Positions 18,382 to 26,291 of a stretch of 64,000 nt of DNA are shown here, piece after piece (the stretch's first letter is position 1; each line of letters opens with the position of its first letter). Made by a program: the position numbers and the translations under genes. The notes below the pieces were generated by a model. It was not told the DNA's origin. It was given only the letters and a program-made list of their open reading frames with translations, and did no database searches. The stretch comes from JAIVJZ01 sp036386515 (GTDB taxonomy: Bacteria > Acidobacteriota > Blastocatellia > Pyrinomonadales > Pyrinomonadaceae). The stretch is taken from contig DASVVO010000026.1 of NCBI GenBank assembly GCA_036386515.1, positions 1-64,000 of the forward strand, given 5' to 3'.

Positions 18382-19890
18382 ATGAGCACAATCACGAATT
18401 TAAATAGACGGCTGCTGTTGGCGTTCGGGCTGTGTCTGGTCATCGCGGCGGGCAGTTCGTCGCTCGCGCAAAGACGCGCGTCAAAGGCCGGCCAACGCGG
18501 GCAGGCCGGGGCGGGGGTCGTCGCCGGTGCGCGGACGAGGCCGGCGACGCCGCAGGTCTTAGAGCGAAACGTGCGGGCGCACATGGAGTTTCTGGCGAGC
18601 GACGCGATGCAGGGGCGCGGGAGCGGGACGCAGTTCGAGTTGCTGGCGGGACAATACATCGCTTCGCAGTTGCGACAGTACGGAGTCGAGCCTGCGGGCG
18701 ACGCGGCGGGCGGGGCGGGGCAGCGGAGTTTTATCCAAACCGTGACGCTGACGCGGCAGGCTTTCGCGTCCGCGCCCGCGCTCAGTTTCAACGGGGCGGG
18801 CGGCGTGGAGAAGCGTTGGACGCACGGGCAAGAGATGCTCGTCACGCGGATGACAACGGGGCGTTTGCAGGGGGCTTTGCAGAAGTTGCGCGCGGGCGAG
18901 AAACCTGCGCCGGGCGCGTTCGTGCTGATGACGCAGGGCGAGGGCGGCGACGCGCGACAGTTGTACTCACAAGCGTCGGCGATGGGGCGGCAAGGTGCGT
19001 CGGCGGTCTTCGTCGCGGAGAACGCGACGCTCAGGCGAAACTGGGCTGCGATGGGGTCGAAGCCGCCGGAGTTGCCGCGAATGGCCGGAGCCGGGAACGG
19101 CGCGAGCAGTATGATCGTCCTCAGCACGGACGCCTTCGAGGAACTGCAAGCGGTTGCCGACGGCACGCCGCTCAGCGTCGAGGGGACGCTCGCGCCCGCC
19201 GAGATGAGCTACACCTGGAACGTCGTCGGCGTGTTGCCGGGGGCAGACGCGAAACTATCGCATGAGGCCGTGCTGCTGAGCGCGCACATGGATCATCTCG
19301 GCGTCGGGGCGGGGCAGGCGGGCGACCGGATTTACAACGGCGCGGACGACGATGCCTCGGGCGTCGTGGCCGTGTTGGAGTTGGCGCGCTCGCTCGCGGG
19401 CGCGGCCGCGCGGCCGAAACGCACGACCTACTTCGTCCTCTTCGGCAGCGAAGAGAAAGGCGGCCACGGCGCGCAATATTTCCTCGCGCATCCGCCCGTC
19501 GCGCTCAAGCAGATGGTGGCGAACCTGGAGTTTGAGATGATCGGGCGACCCGACCCGAAAGTGGCGGCGGACACCCTCTGGCTCACCGGCTACGAGCGTT
19601 CCAACCTCGGCGCGGAACTCGCGCGGCGCGGCGCACGACTCGTCCCAGACCCGCACCCTCAACAAAACTTCTTCCAGCGTTCCGACAACTACGCGCTCGC
19701 CCGTCTCGGCGTCGTCGCTCACACCGTGTCGAGCTTCGGCCTCCACCCCGAATATCACCAGCCCAACGACGACATCGCCCACATAGACTTTCCACACATG
19801 ACCCGCGCCATCAACTCCATGCTCGCCCCCGTCCGCTGGCTCCTCAACTCAAACTTCACCCCCGCGTGGGCTGAAGGCAAGAGGCCGTAA
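18382..19890 (+). CDS. M28 family metallopeptidase, secreted
   Basis: A 502-residue protein with signal peptide (residues 1 to about 29, ending SSLAQ). A PA-like insert (residues 130-270) precedes the Zn-peptidase domain. The co-catalytic zinc ligands can be read in order: SAHMDHLG (about 300-307), ADDDASG (about 320-326), FGSEEKGGHG (catalytic Glu and Zn Glu, about 354-363), then the EMIGRPD Asp and the late HPEYHQPNDD His. The family acts as aminopeptidases on periplasmic or external peptides. AGGAG precedes the ATG by 9 bases. It is a single-gene unit. Confidence 0.9.
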   Translation: MSTITNLNRRLLLAFGLCLVIAAGSSSLAQRRASKAGQRGQAGAGVVAGARTRPATPQVLERNVRAHMEFLASDAMQGRGSGTQFELLAGQYIASQLRQYGVEPAGDAAGGAGQRSFIQTVTLTRQAFASAPALSFNGAGGVEKRWTHGQEMLVTRMTTGRLQGALQKLRAGEKPAPGAFVLMTQGEGGDARQLYSQASAMGRQGASAVFVAENATLRRNWAAMGSKPPELPRMAGAGNGASSMIVLSTDAFEELQAVADGTPLSVEGTLAPAEMSYTWNVVGVLPGADAKLSHEAVLLSAHMDHLGVGAGQAGDRIYNGADDDASGVVAVLELARSLAGAAARPKRTTYFVLFGSEEKGGHGAQYFLAHPPVALKQMVANLEFEMIGRPDPKVAADTLWLTGYERSNLGAELARRGARLVPDPHPQQNFFQRSDNYALARLGVVAHTVSSFGLHPEYHQPNDDIAHIDFPHMTRAINSMLAPVRWLLNSNFTPAWAEGKRP

Positions 19891-19922
19891 ACGTAGGGTA
19901 AACCCGGCCGCGATTTCTAACC

Positions 19923-20549
19923 CTATCCGTTGCGGCCTTCGATATAGCGGTCAACAGTCTCAGCCAAATGATCCACCCGCGCGCTCATCCGCGTGATCGC
20001 CTCATCCGCCTTGGCCGCTGCTCCCTCGCTGCGAATTTGGGCGTCGGTTAGAGCGGCCATGCGCTCGTCCGCATGCGATTGTGTCGCGGCCAACCGAGCC
20101 ATTGCGTCGTCAGTACGAATTTGGGCGTCGGTTAAAGCAGCAATGCGCTCATCCGCGTGCGATTGCGCTACTTCAGAACGAATTTGAGCATCAACTAACG
20201 CGGCGATGCGCTCGTCCGCGTGCGATTGCGCTGCTTCTGAACGAAGCTGAGCGTCAGCTAAAGCGACCATGCGCTCATCGGCTTGGGAGCGTGCAGTTTC
20301 GGAATGAACCTGAGCATCAACTAACGCAGCGATACGTGCATCTGCGTCAGACCCTTCCGCTGATAATCGCCCAAGAGCATCCTCGGTACGAATTTGAGCA
20401 TCGGCTAAGGCTGCGATACGCTCATCTGCGTTTGTCTGTGCCGCTCGACCTTCATCTAATCGCTCATCGTGGCGGCGCAACATCTCCACCAGCATTTTGA
20501 AGTACTGCTCAAGGTCGGAGACCCGCGCTTCCAACTTATCCGTGCTCAT
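19923..20549 (-). CDS. Heptad-repeat coiled-coil protein, function unknown
   Basis: A 208-residue protein made almost wholly of repeats beginning AD(E/A)R(I/M)xALxDAQ. Successive repeats are 28, 21, 21, 21, 28 and 21 residues, i.e. whole numbers of heptads, so they predict one long continuous coiled coil. Residues 1-38 form a different coil (LEQYFKMLVEMLRRHDERLDEG), and a short helix ends the protein. Its ATG overlaps the stop of the HTH gene by 4 bases (ATGA), so translation is probably coupled. It may be a structural or partition-like partner of that DNA-binding protein. No enzymatic motif is present. Confidence 0.75.
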   Translation of the reverse strand: MSTDKLEARVSDLEQYFKMLVEMLRRHDERLDEGRAAQTNADERIAALADAQIRTEDALGRLSAEGSDADARIAALVDAQVHSETARSQADERMVALADAQLRSEAAQSHADERIAALVDAQIRSEVAQSHADERIAALTDAQIRTDDAMARLAATQSHADERMAALTDAQIRSEGAAAKADEAITRMSARVDHLAETVDRYIEGRNG

Positions 20550-20776
20550 TTCTTACCGCCTTTCTTCTTACTCGCCTTTGCATCCGTCTCAGCTTTAGCC
20601 TTTGGTGGTCTGCCAACCTTCGGGCGATTTTCAACTAACTTCAAATCGTCTTCGTTGATAACGTAATCTCTGCCTACCTTTTGAGCGGGCAACAGACCCT
20701 CCCAAATCAATTGTTGGACGCGCCCGACGGTCACTCCCAATTTATCGGCAGCCTCCGATGTGGATAACAATTTCAT
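20546..20776 (-). CDS. Excisionase/MerR-type helix-turn-helix protein
   Basis: A 76-residue protein. Residues 1-50 form a winged HTH of the excisionase/MerR N-terminal type: LSTSEAADKLGVTVGRVQQLIWEGLLPAQKVGRDYVINEDDL. The tail is a Lys/Ala-rich AT-hook-like segment containing VGRPPKAKAE. It should bind DNA and may regulate itself and the coupled coiled-coil gene. A strong promoter sits so close to the ATG that the mRNA is probably leaderless. It is less GC-rich than its neighbours, which hints at transfer. Confidence 0.8.
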   Translation of the reverse strand: MKLLSTSEAADKLGVTVGRVQQLIWEGLLPAQKVGRDYVINEDDLKLVENRPKVGRPPKAKAETDAKASKKKGGKK

Positions 20777-20784
20777 GGGAACAA

Positions 20785-20812
20785 ATTATATCCAGCCGAT
20801 ATTCTATGTCAA
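20785..20812 (-). promoter_or_regulatory. Strong sigma-70 promoter giving a leaderless HTH mRNA
   Basis: Read on the minus strand, TTGACA (20812-20807), a 16-base spacer and TATAAT (20790-20785) are followed after 8 bases by the HTH gene ATG. Transcription would start at or within two bases of the start codon. Confidence 0.65.
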
Positions 20813-20826
20813 AACCTAAAAAAACG

Positions 20827-20855
20827 TTGACAATGATTCTGTCATGGCCTAGTAT
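20827..20855 (+). promoter_or_regulatory. Sigma-70 promoter facing the 113-residue gene
   Basis: TTGACA (20827-20832) and TAGTAT (20850-20855) with a 17-base spacer, divergent from the HTH promoter and about 15 bases from it. The HTH protein could control both. Confidence 0.5.
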
Positions 20856-20958
20856 TTCTCTCGCTAGACGTAGGAATGCACAAACAGGCGAGGACTTACC
20901 AAGACGGCGAATCTCAATAAGTCCTCTACACCAGTATCACTCGTGAAAGGAACTACTG

Positions 20959-21300
20959 ATGCGAAAAGATAATAGCACGCAGACGCCGCACGCCCGCGTG
21001 CGACAAGAGCCGAGTTTTGATGAGCCGATCCGGCGTTGGGCTAACCTCCCGATTACACCGGACAGAGCGAGAGAGTTGGTTGATCTGATCACAAGGCGCG
21101 AAGACAGCGAGAGCTTGGAAGCCCTGATCGAGTTGATCTGCGGAGTGATGCCACACACGCCTTCGGACGACAAATATATTTTGGATGAGCGGTTTCTGGC
21201 CGGACATGCTGCACTATGGCACGCCTACGCGGATACGCGGCGGGCAGGGAACGCGCTCGGCGCGTATGTCGTGGGGTTGAAGTGCGCGGAGTGGGAATAG
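20959..21300 (+). CDS. Conserved-looking small soluble protein, function unknown
   Basis: A 113-residue acidic protein with predicted helices and no membrane segment or signal peptide. DEPIRRWANLPITPDRARELVDLIT and the final ALWHAYADTRRAGNALGAYVVGLKCAEWE are the most patterned parts. AAAGGA stands 8 bases before the ATG. I do not recognise a family. It is divergent from the HTH/coiled-coil pair and convergent with groEL; a shared hairpin ends both transcripts. Confidence 0.55.
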   Translation: MRKDNSTQTPHARVRQEPSFDEPIRRWANLPITPDRARELVDLITRREDSESLEALIELICGVMPHTPSDDKYILDERFLAGHAALWHAYADTRRAGNALGAYVVGLKCAEWE

Positions 21301-21332
21301 GGCGGCGGCGGCTGGTCGCGCAGTCTCTAGCG

Positions 21333-21374
21333 TAAAAACGAAAGCGGCCTCGTTCGCGTGGAACGAGGCCGCTT
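21333..21374 (-). terminator. Terminator of groESL operon
   Basis: A perfect 14-bp stem (21342-21355 with 21361-21374) and 5-base loop. On the minus strand a TCGTTTTTA tract follows it, 34 bases after the groEL stop. It may also stop the facing gene from the left. Confidence 0.8.
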
Positions 21375-21407
21375 GTCGTTTGTCCGTTAGTCGGGACGGG
21401 CTTTTGC

Positions 21408-23063
21408 TTACATGCCCATGCCGCCGCCCATGCCGCCCATGCCGCCGCCGCCCATCGCGGGGGCTTTGTCGTCGTCGGGCAACTCGGAGACGAGCGCCTC
21501 GGTCGTGAGCATCAAGCCCGCGATGGAGGCCGCGTTTTGCAGCGCGCTGCGCGTCACCTTGGCCGGGTCGATCACGCCGGATTCGACGAGGTCTTCAAAC
21601 GTCTCGGTCGCCGCGTTGAAGCCGTAGGAGTCTTTCTTGCTCTCCCGCACCTTCTCCACGATCACCGCGCCCTCTTTGCCGGCGTTCTGCACGATCTGCC
21701 TAAGCGGCTCTTCGAGCGCGCGCTTGACGATGGTGACGCCGATCTGCTCGTCCGCGTCGCCCTCGCCCTCGGGGTTAGCGCGGAACTTTTCGAGGGCCTT
21801 CGCCGCGCGCACCAGCGCGACGCCGCCGCCGGGAACGATGCCTTCCTCGACCGCCGCACGCGTGGCGTGCATCGCGTCTTCGACGCGCGCCTTCTTCTCC
21901 TTGAGTTCCGTCTCGGTCGCCGCGCCGACGCGGATCACCGCGACGCCGCCGACCAACTTCGCCAGGCGTTCCTGCATCTTCTCGCGGTCGTAGTCCGAAG
22001 TCGAATCTTCGATCTGCGCCTTGAGCGTTTTGACACGACCCGTGATGTCCGTGTCTTTGCCCGCGCCCTCGACGACCGTGGTGTTGTCCTTGTCGATCGT
22101 CACCTTCTTGGCGCGGCCGAGGTCGGACACCTGCACGTTCTCCAACTTGATGCCAAGGTCGTCCGAGATGACCTTGCCGCCCGTCAGGATCGCGATGTCT
22201 TCGAGCATCGCCTTGCGCCGATCACCGAAGCCCGGAGCTTTGACGGCCGCGACGTTCAAAGTGCCGCGCAGCTTGTTGACGACGAGCGTCGCCAGAGCCT
22301 CGCCTTCCACATCCTCGGCGATGATCAAAAGCGGCTTGCCCATCTTCGCCACCTGTTCGAGCAGGGGCAGGAGGTCTTTCATCGAACTGATCTTCTTCTC
22401 GTTGATCAGGATGTACGGGTTGTCGAGCACCGCTTCCATACGCTCGGGGTCGGTCACGAAGTAAGGCGAGAGATACCCGCGGTCGAACTGCATGCCTTCG
22501 ACGACTTCCAGAGCCGTCTCCATCGTGCGCGACTCTTCCACCGTGATGACGCCGTCTTTGCCGACCTGCGACATCGCTTCCGCGATCAACTCGCCGATGG
22601 TGCGGTCGCCGTTCGCCGAGATCGTCCCGACCTGCGCGATCATGTCGCCCTTGACGGGCTTCGCCAGCCGCTCGATCTCTTCCGAGGCGCGCTTGACCGC
22701 CTTGTCGATGCCGCGCTTCAAGGCCATCGGGTTCGCGCCCGCCGCCACCGTCTTCACGCCCTCGCGGAAGATGGCCTGCGCGAGCACGGTCGCCGTCGTC
22801 GTGCCGTCGCCCGCGATGTCGGAGGTCTTCGAGGCCACTTCGCGCACCATCTGCGCGCCCATGTTTTCGAGCGAGTCTTTCAACTCGATCTCTTTCGCCA
22901 CCGTCACGCCGTCTTTCGTGATCGTGGGCGAGCCGAATTTCTTATCCAGCACGACGTTGCGCCCTTTGGGGCCGAGTGTGATCTTCACCGCGTCGGCAAG
23001 CTGATTGACGCCGCGCAAGATTGCCGCGCGCGATTCCTCGCCGTGAATTACTTGTTTCGCCAT
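21408..23063 (-). CDS. groEL: Chaperonin GroEL
   Basis: A 551-residue 60-kDa chaperonin of normal length. It shows the ATP-binding block ITLGPKGRNVVLDKKFGSPTITKDGVTVAKEIEL, the catalytic GDGTTTATVLAQAI, the apical domain GYLSPYFVTD, the late PGGGVALVRA, and a GGM-type tail (GGGGMGGMGGGMGM) that fills the cavity. It forms the double heptameric ring that folds proteins with GroES. GAGGAG precedes the ATG. It is the second gene of the CIRCE-controlled operon, 76 bases after groES. Confidence 0.98.
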   Translation of the reverse strand: MAKQVIHGEESRAAILRGVNQLADAVKITLGPKGRNVVLDKKFGSPTITKDGVTVAKEIELKDSLENMGAQMVREVASKTSDIAGDGTTTATVLAQAIFREGVKTVAAGANPMALKRGIDKAVKRASEEIERLAKPVKGDMIAQVGTISANGDRTIGELIAEAMSQVGKDGVITVEESRTMETALEVVEGMQFDRGYLSPYFVTDPERMEAVLDNPYILINEKKISSMKDLLPLLEQVAKMGKPLLIIAEDVEGEALATLVVNKLRGTLNVAAVKAPGFGDRRKAMLEDIAILTGGKVISDDLGIKLENVQVSDLGRAKKVTIDKDNTTVVEGAGKDTDITGRVKTLKAQIEDSTSDYDREKMQERLAKLVGGVAVIRVGAATETELKEKKARVEDAMHATRAAVEEGIVPGGGVALVRAAKALEKFRANPEGEGDADEQIGVTIVKRALEEPLRQIVQNAGKEGAVIVEKVRESKKDSYGFNAATETFEDLVESGVIDPAKVTRSALQNAASIAGLMLTTEALVSELPDDDKAPAMGGGGMGGMGGGMGM

Positions 23064-23139
23064 AACTCTATCTCCTCAAATTTATTCTCAATCCTCAATT
23101 AACAAAAAAGAGCGGCCGCGCGTCTCCTGTGGGAGGAAA

Positions 23140-23478
23140 CTACTTGCCGCTTTTCTTGCCGCCGCCGCCGGCCTGTGCGCCCGCGCGCGCGATGATGCCG
23201 AGAATGTCGTCCTCGCGCATGATCAGGAACTCGTCGCCGTCGAGCTTGATCTCCGAACCGCTGTACTTGCCGAACAAGACGCGGTCGCCGACCTGCACGT
23301 CCAGCGTCTGGCGCGTGCCGTCGTCCTTGTACTTGCCTTCGCCGACGGCGATCACTTCGCCTTCCTGCGGTTTCTCTTTCGCGCTGTCCGGGATGATGAT
23401 GCCGCCGCGCACCTGCTCGCCTTCTTCAATCCGCTTCACGATCACACGGTCTTGGAGGGGTCTAATGTTTATCGCCAT
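23140..23478 (-). CDS. groES: Co-chaperonin GroES
   Basis: A 112-residue lid of the GroEL cavity. INIRPLQDRVIVKRIEEGEQVRGGIIIPDSAKEKPQEGEVIAVG includes the mobile loop with the GGIIIPD GroEL-binding motif, and VGDRVLFGKYSGSEIKLDGDEFLIMREDDILGII completes the beta barrel. A Gly/Lys-rich tail extends about 15 residues beyond typical GroES. AAGGAG precedes the ATG. It is the first gene of the operon, 140 bases after a CIRCE operator. Confidence 0.98.
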   Translation of the reverse strand: MAINIRPLQDRVIVKRIEEGEQVRGGIIIPDSAKEKPQEGEVIAVGEGKYKDDGTRQTLDVQVGDRVLFGKYSGSEIKLDGDEFLIMREDDILGIIARAGAQAGGGGKKSGK

Positions 23479-23620
23479 AGAAAACTACTCCTTTCAGATT
23501 TCACCGAAAATTTCAGGGTGTTTGATTGCAAACTCAATCAGGTAGAACTCGTTCTCGTCTTCGCGGAGGTGCGCCGCCGGCGTTGCCTGGCAGCCTTATA
23601 TAACTTAAAAAACCGTTTTT

Positions 23621-23647
23621 CTGGCACTCTCCCGAAGCGAGTGCTAA
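23621..23647. promoter_or_regulatory. CIRCE operator (HrcA binding site)
   Basis: The inverted repeat CTGGCACTC, 9 bases, GAGTGCTAA matches the CIRCE consensus TTAGCACTC-N9-GAGTGCTAA at 16 of 18 positions. It lies just downstream of the groESL -10 box, where bound HrcA would block transcription. No hrcA gene is in the window. Confidence 0.9.
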
Positions 23648-23676
23648 GAATATGGCAAGCCGGGCGAACTTGTCAA
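23647..23676 (-). promoter_or_regulatory. Sigma-70 promoter of groESL
   Basis: On the minus strand TTGACA (23676-23671), an 18-base spacer and TATTCT (23652-23647) precede the operon, with the -10 box touching the CIRCE element. This is the classical layout of a HrcA-repressed chaperone promoter. Confidence 0.75.
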
Positions 23677-23769
23677 TGCGCCCGCGCAAAAATCTGAGCG
23701 TGACACACTCATATTTATGCGAAACGAGCGGGATTCCTAGTTTTCCGGCGTGATTTTAAGAGGATTCGG

Positions 23770-24051
23770 CTAGCGCGAGCGGCGCGCGTCGGGTTTGCCG
23801 GAACCGCCGGTGCGCGCTTTGGTGCGTGCGGCGGAGGCGGGGCGTTCCTGCGTGCGATAGTTGGCGACGCGCTTGGAGAGGGTGTTGCGGTGGATGCCGA
23901 GCGTGGCGGCGGTGCGCGAGAGGTGTTCTTTGTGGCGTGCGAGAGCTTTCTGGATATAGAGCTTTTCGAATTCGGCGACGGCTTCGTCGAGCATGATCTG
24001 GCCGTCCAACATTTCGTCTATCAACGCTTCGAGGCGTGTACGCATCTGCAT
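23770..24051 (-). CDS. Fis-type helix-turn-helix protein
   Basis: A 93-residue protein. The first 40 residues are an acidic helix (LEALIDEMLDGQIMLDEAVAEFEKLYI). Residues 35-70 match the Fis/NtrC C-terminal DNA-binding HTH (ALARHKEHLSRTAATLGIHRNTLSKRV). The tail is Arg-rich. It lacks the AAA+ and receiver domains of NtrC regulators, so it is a stand-alone HTH that may act as a small nucleoid or promoter-binding protein. GGAGA sits 6 bases before the ATG. It follows cvpA on the same strand after 68 bases. Confidence 0.8.
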   Translation of the reverse strand: MQMRTRLEALIDEMLDGQIMLDEAVAEFEKLYIQKALARHKEHLSRTAATLGIHRNTLSKRVANYRTQERPASAARTKARTGGSGKPDARRSR

Positions 24052-24119
24052 GTCTTCTCCAAAATAGTCTTATACTTAAAGTCTCAATTCCGCACGGATT
24101 TCGGCAAACGATAAAATAT

Positions 24120-24632
24120 TCAAGACGTGAGACGCCTGTACTCGGCCTCGAAGCGCGCACGCATATCAGCCGAAGTCAGCCACGAAATCAACTTCGCGCC
24201 TTCGGCCAGCGCAGGCGCGGTGCGCGCCTCGGCGACCGTTTCCAGCCGCACGGGAAACGCCGTCAACGCCAGATAGATGACCGAGCACACAGCCATCCCG
24301 CGCGCGAAGCCGAACGCCGCCCCGACCGCTCGATCCATCCATTCGAGCCGCGCGCGTTTGAGGCTGCCCTTCAACAACTGACCGGCCGCGAAGCCGAGCG
24401 CGAGCGCGAAACCGACGAGCAACAGGAATCCCCAGGCGTTCGCCGCCGCGTTCGACTCGACCACGTTCAACGCGCGCAGGAACGACCCCGCCGTCTCATA
24501 GCTCCGCGCCGCGACGAAGACGCCGGCGAACATCGCCAGCGTCGCGACGAGCGCGCGTGCGAACCCGCGCAGCGCGCCCGCGATCAACGAAGCCCCGACC
24601 AACGCGAGCACGATCAAGTCGAAGAAAGTCAT
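24120..24632 (-). CDS. CvpA family membrane protein
   Basis: A 170-residue protein with four hydrophobic segments. The first, TFFDLIVLALVGASLIAGALRGFARALV, and the later WMDRAVGAAFGFARGMAVCSVIYLALT match the CvpA (colicin V production) family, which is linked to cell-envelope homeostasis in other bacteria. It is placed directly downstream of purC, an association also seen in other genomes for cvpA with purine genes. No Shine-Dalgarno is evident; the arm of the heptad hairpin ends 7 bases before the ATG. Confidence 0.85.
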   Translation of the reverse strand: MTFFDLIVLALVGASLIAGALRGFARALVATLAMFAGVFVAARSYETAGSFLRALNVVESNAAANAWGFLLLVGFALALGFAAGQLLKGSLKRARLEWMDRAVGAAFGFARGMAVCSVIYLALTAFPVRLETVAEARTAPALAEGAKLISWLTSADMRARFEAEYRRLTS

Positions 24633-24639
24633 TCAATAT

Positions 24640-24725
24640 CAGAGGTCAGAGGTTAGAGGTCAGAGGCCAGTCAGGAAATTGTTTGCTGCTTTTACTAACC
24701 TCTGACCTCTGACCTCTAATCTCTG
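24640..24725. repeat. Paired-arm heptad array, CAGAGGT words (purC-cvpA gap)
   Basis: The left arm has units CAGAGGT, CAGAGGT, TAGAGGT, CAGAGGC; the right arm is complementary, with 17 bases exact including the TAG variant. The centre is about 22 bases. It fills the gap between cvpA and purC on the minus strand. Confidence 0.9.
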
Positions 24726-24729
24726 CTCT

Positions 24730-25629
24730 TCACAATTCGCCGCCGGTGAGAAGCCGGTAGGCTTCGAGATAGCGCGACGTGGTGGCGGCGGCGACTTCGG
24801 CCGGAAGCGGCGGCGCGGGCGGACGCTTGTCCCAGTCGAGCGTTTCGAGATAATCGCGGACGAACTGTTTGTCGAAGGAGGTCTGCGCGCGTCCGGGTTC
24901 GTACCTGTCGAGCGGCCAGAAGCGCGACGAGTCCGGCGTCAGAGCCTCGTCAATCAGGATGATTCGGCCTTCCGCGTCCAGCCCAAACTCGAACTTCGTA
25001 TCGGCGATGATGATGCCGCGCGCGCGCGCGTAGGTTTCGGCTTCGTGGTAGAGGGCGAGGGAAGTGGCGCGCAGTTTTGCCGTCGTCTCCGCGCCGACGA
25101 TCTCCGCCATGCGCGCCTCGCCGATGTTTTCGTCGTGACCCGTCTCGGCCTTCGTCGCGGGGGTGAAAATGGGTTCGGGGAGTTGGGCGGATTCAGGCAG
25201 ACCGCCGGGCAATGCGTGGCCGCAGATTTCGCCGGTGCGCTGATAATCCTTCCAGCCCGAACCGGCGAGATAGCCGCGCACGACACACTCGACGGGAAAC
25301 ACTTCCGTGCGGCGGACGAGCATCGAACGGCCGCGCAAGGCGTCTGCCTGTAGGCGGACGCTCTCCGGCATGCGTTCGATGTCGGTCGTCAGCAAGTGGT
25401 TTTTGGTGATGTGAGCGAGTTGCGCGAACCAGAAGCGGGAGAGCGCGGTGAGCACTTCGCCTTTGCGCGCGATCTGCGTGGGGAGGATGCAATCGAAGGC
25501 GGAGATGCGATCCGTGGCGACGATGAGGAATCGCTCCTCGTCAACGGCGTAAACGTCGCGCACCTTGCCGCGTCGCACCAACCGGAGACCTTCGAGGGAG
25601 GTTTCGCTGACAGTGGCAGGGACGGGCAT
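24730..25629 (-). CDS. purC: Phosphoribosylaminoimidazole-succinocarboxamide (SAICAR) synthase
   Basis: A 299-residue enzyme of de novo purine synthesis: CAIR + Asp + ATP to SAICAR, in the cytoplasm. VRRGKVRDVYAVDEERFLIVATDRISAFDCILP at the N-terminus is diagnostic, with RTEVFPVECVVRGYLAGSGWKDY and IIADTKFEFGLDAEGRIILIDEALTPDSSRFW following. The length is that of the longer SAICAR synthase class. The start is the ATG with a promoter about 70 bases upstream. Heptad hairpins flank it on both sides. Confidence 0.97.
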   Translation of the reverse strand: MPVPATVSETSLEGLRLVRRGKVRDVYAVDEERFLIVATDRISAFDCILPTQIARKGEVLTALSRFWFAQLAHITKNHLLTTDIERMPESVRLQADALRGRSMLVRRTEVFPVECVVRGYLAGSGWKDYQRTGEICGHALPGGLPESAQLPEPIFTPATKAETGHDENIGEARMAEIVGAETTAKLRATSLALYHEAETYARARGIIIADTKFEFGLDAEGRIILIDEALTPDSSRFWPLDRYEPGRAQTSFDKQFVRDYLETLDWDKRPPAPPLPAEVAAATTSRYLEAYRLLTGGEL

Positions 25630-25696
25630 GGAGTCTCACTTTGCGGACGGGTTAGATGTTTTCTGGAACGGAAACGCGCTACGCGAGCGAGCGGGG

Positions 25697-25725
25697 ATTG
25701 TGCTCGCGCCCCGCCGCTTTGTCAA
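25697..25725 (-). promoter_or_regulatory. Sigma-70 type promoter for purC
   Basis: On the minus strand TTGACA (25725-25720) and CACAAT (25702-25697) are separated by 17 bases, just downstream of the heptad array, about 68 bases before the purC ATG. Confidence 0.5.
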
Positions 25726-25736
25726 GAACAAGAAGT

Positions 25737-25821
25737 GGAGGTCAGAGGTGAGAGGTCGGAGGTCAGTGGAAGAGAGAAGCTGATTTAACTGACCTCTCAC
25801 CTCTGACCTCCGACCTCTGCG
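25737..25821. repeat. Paired-arm heptad array, GAGGTCA words, entering the DinB gene
   Basis: Twelve consecutive 7-base blocks. A 21-base segment (25737-25757) is exactly inverted at 25791-25811, including the variant unit GAGGTGA. The right arm encodes the last six residues and stop of the DinB-like protein on the minus strand. Confidence 0.9.
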
Positions 25822-26291
25822 TCCAACGCTTCGCGGAGGCGACGGATTTGGGCGGCGTGGTCGTGTGCGTGGGCGGCGTAGATTTCGAGCCAGTTGTCTG
25901 CGGTGTAGCGCGGGTGTTCGGGGTGCGTGCCTGCGCGCGCCCAGTCTTCGTCGGACATGTGTGCGAGGAGTTGGGCGGTGGTGGCGCGGGCGGCGCGGAA
26001 GGCGTCGAGGGCGGGAGCTATCTCGCGCGTGTTGTAGTGGAGCCGAGCGGCGTAAGCCTCCTGGTCGTAGGACTGGATGACGGGGCGGTCTTCCGCGAGG
26101 AGTTGGCGCAGGCGGATGGCGGCGCGCATTTCGCTGTCGGCCAGGTGATGGACGATCTCGCACGCGCTCCATTTGCCTTCGAGGGGGCGTGCGGTCAGGT
26201 GTGCGCCGGGGAAATTGTCGAGGGCGCGTTGCACCTCGTCGAAGCCGGCCTCGTATCGTGCTATCAGTTCGCGTCTGTCGGCGGGAGTCAT
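25797..26291 (-). CDS. DinB-like (YfiT type) metal-binding hydrolase or transferase
   Basis: A 164-residue four-helix bundle of the DinB superfamily. KWSACEIVHHLADSEMRAAIRLRQLL and the late IYAAHAHDHAAQIRRLREAL carry the three histidines that bind a divalent metal. Members include bacillithiol- or mycothiol-dependent transferases and uncharacterised damage-linked proteins; the specific reaction is unknown. The ATG with GAGGT 8 bases upstream is chosen over a GTG five codons earlier. The last six residues (EVGGQR) and stop are encoded by the intergenic heptad repeat, so the natural C-terminus has been extended or replaced. Confidence 0.8.
   Translation of the reverse strand: MTPADRRELIARYEAGFDEVQRALDNFPGAHLTARPLEGKWSACEIVHHLADSEMRAAIRLRQLLAEDRPVIQSYDQEAYAARLHYNTREIAPALDAFRAARATTAQLLAHMSDEDWARAGTHPEHPRYTADNWLEIYAAHAHDHAAQIRRLREALDAEVGGQR

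Noticed and set aside
21537..23102. A 521-codon open frame antisense to groEL
   Set aside because: GC-rich codon bias leaves antisense frames open. The translation is Arg/His/Asp-rich with no family motif, while groEL on the other strand is certain. The same holds for long antisense frames opposite uvrB, murE, pruA and others.
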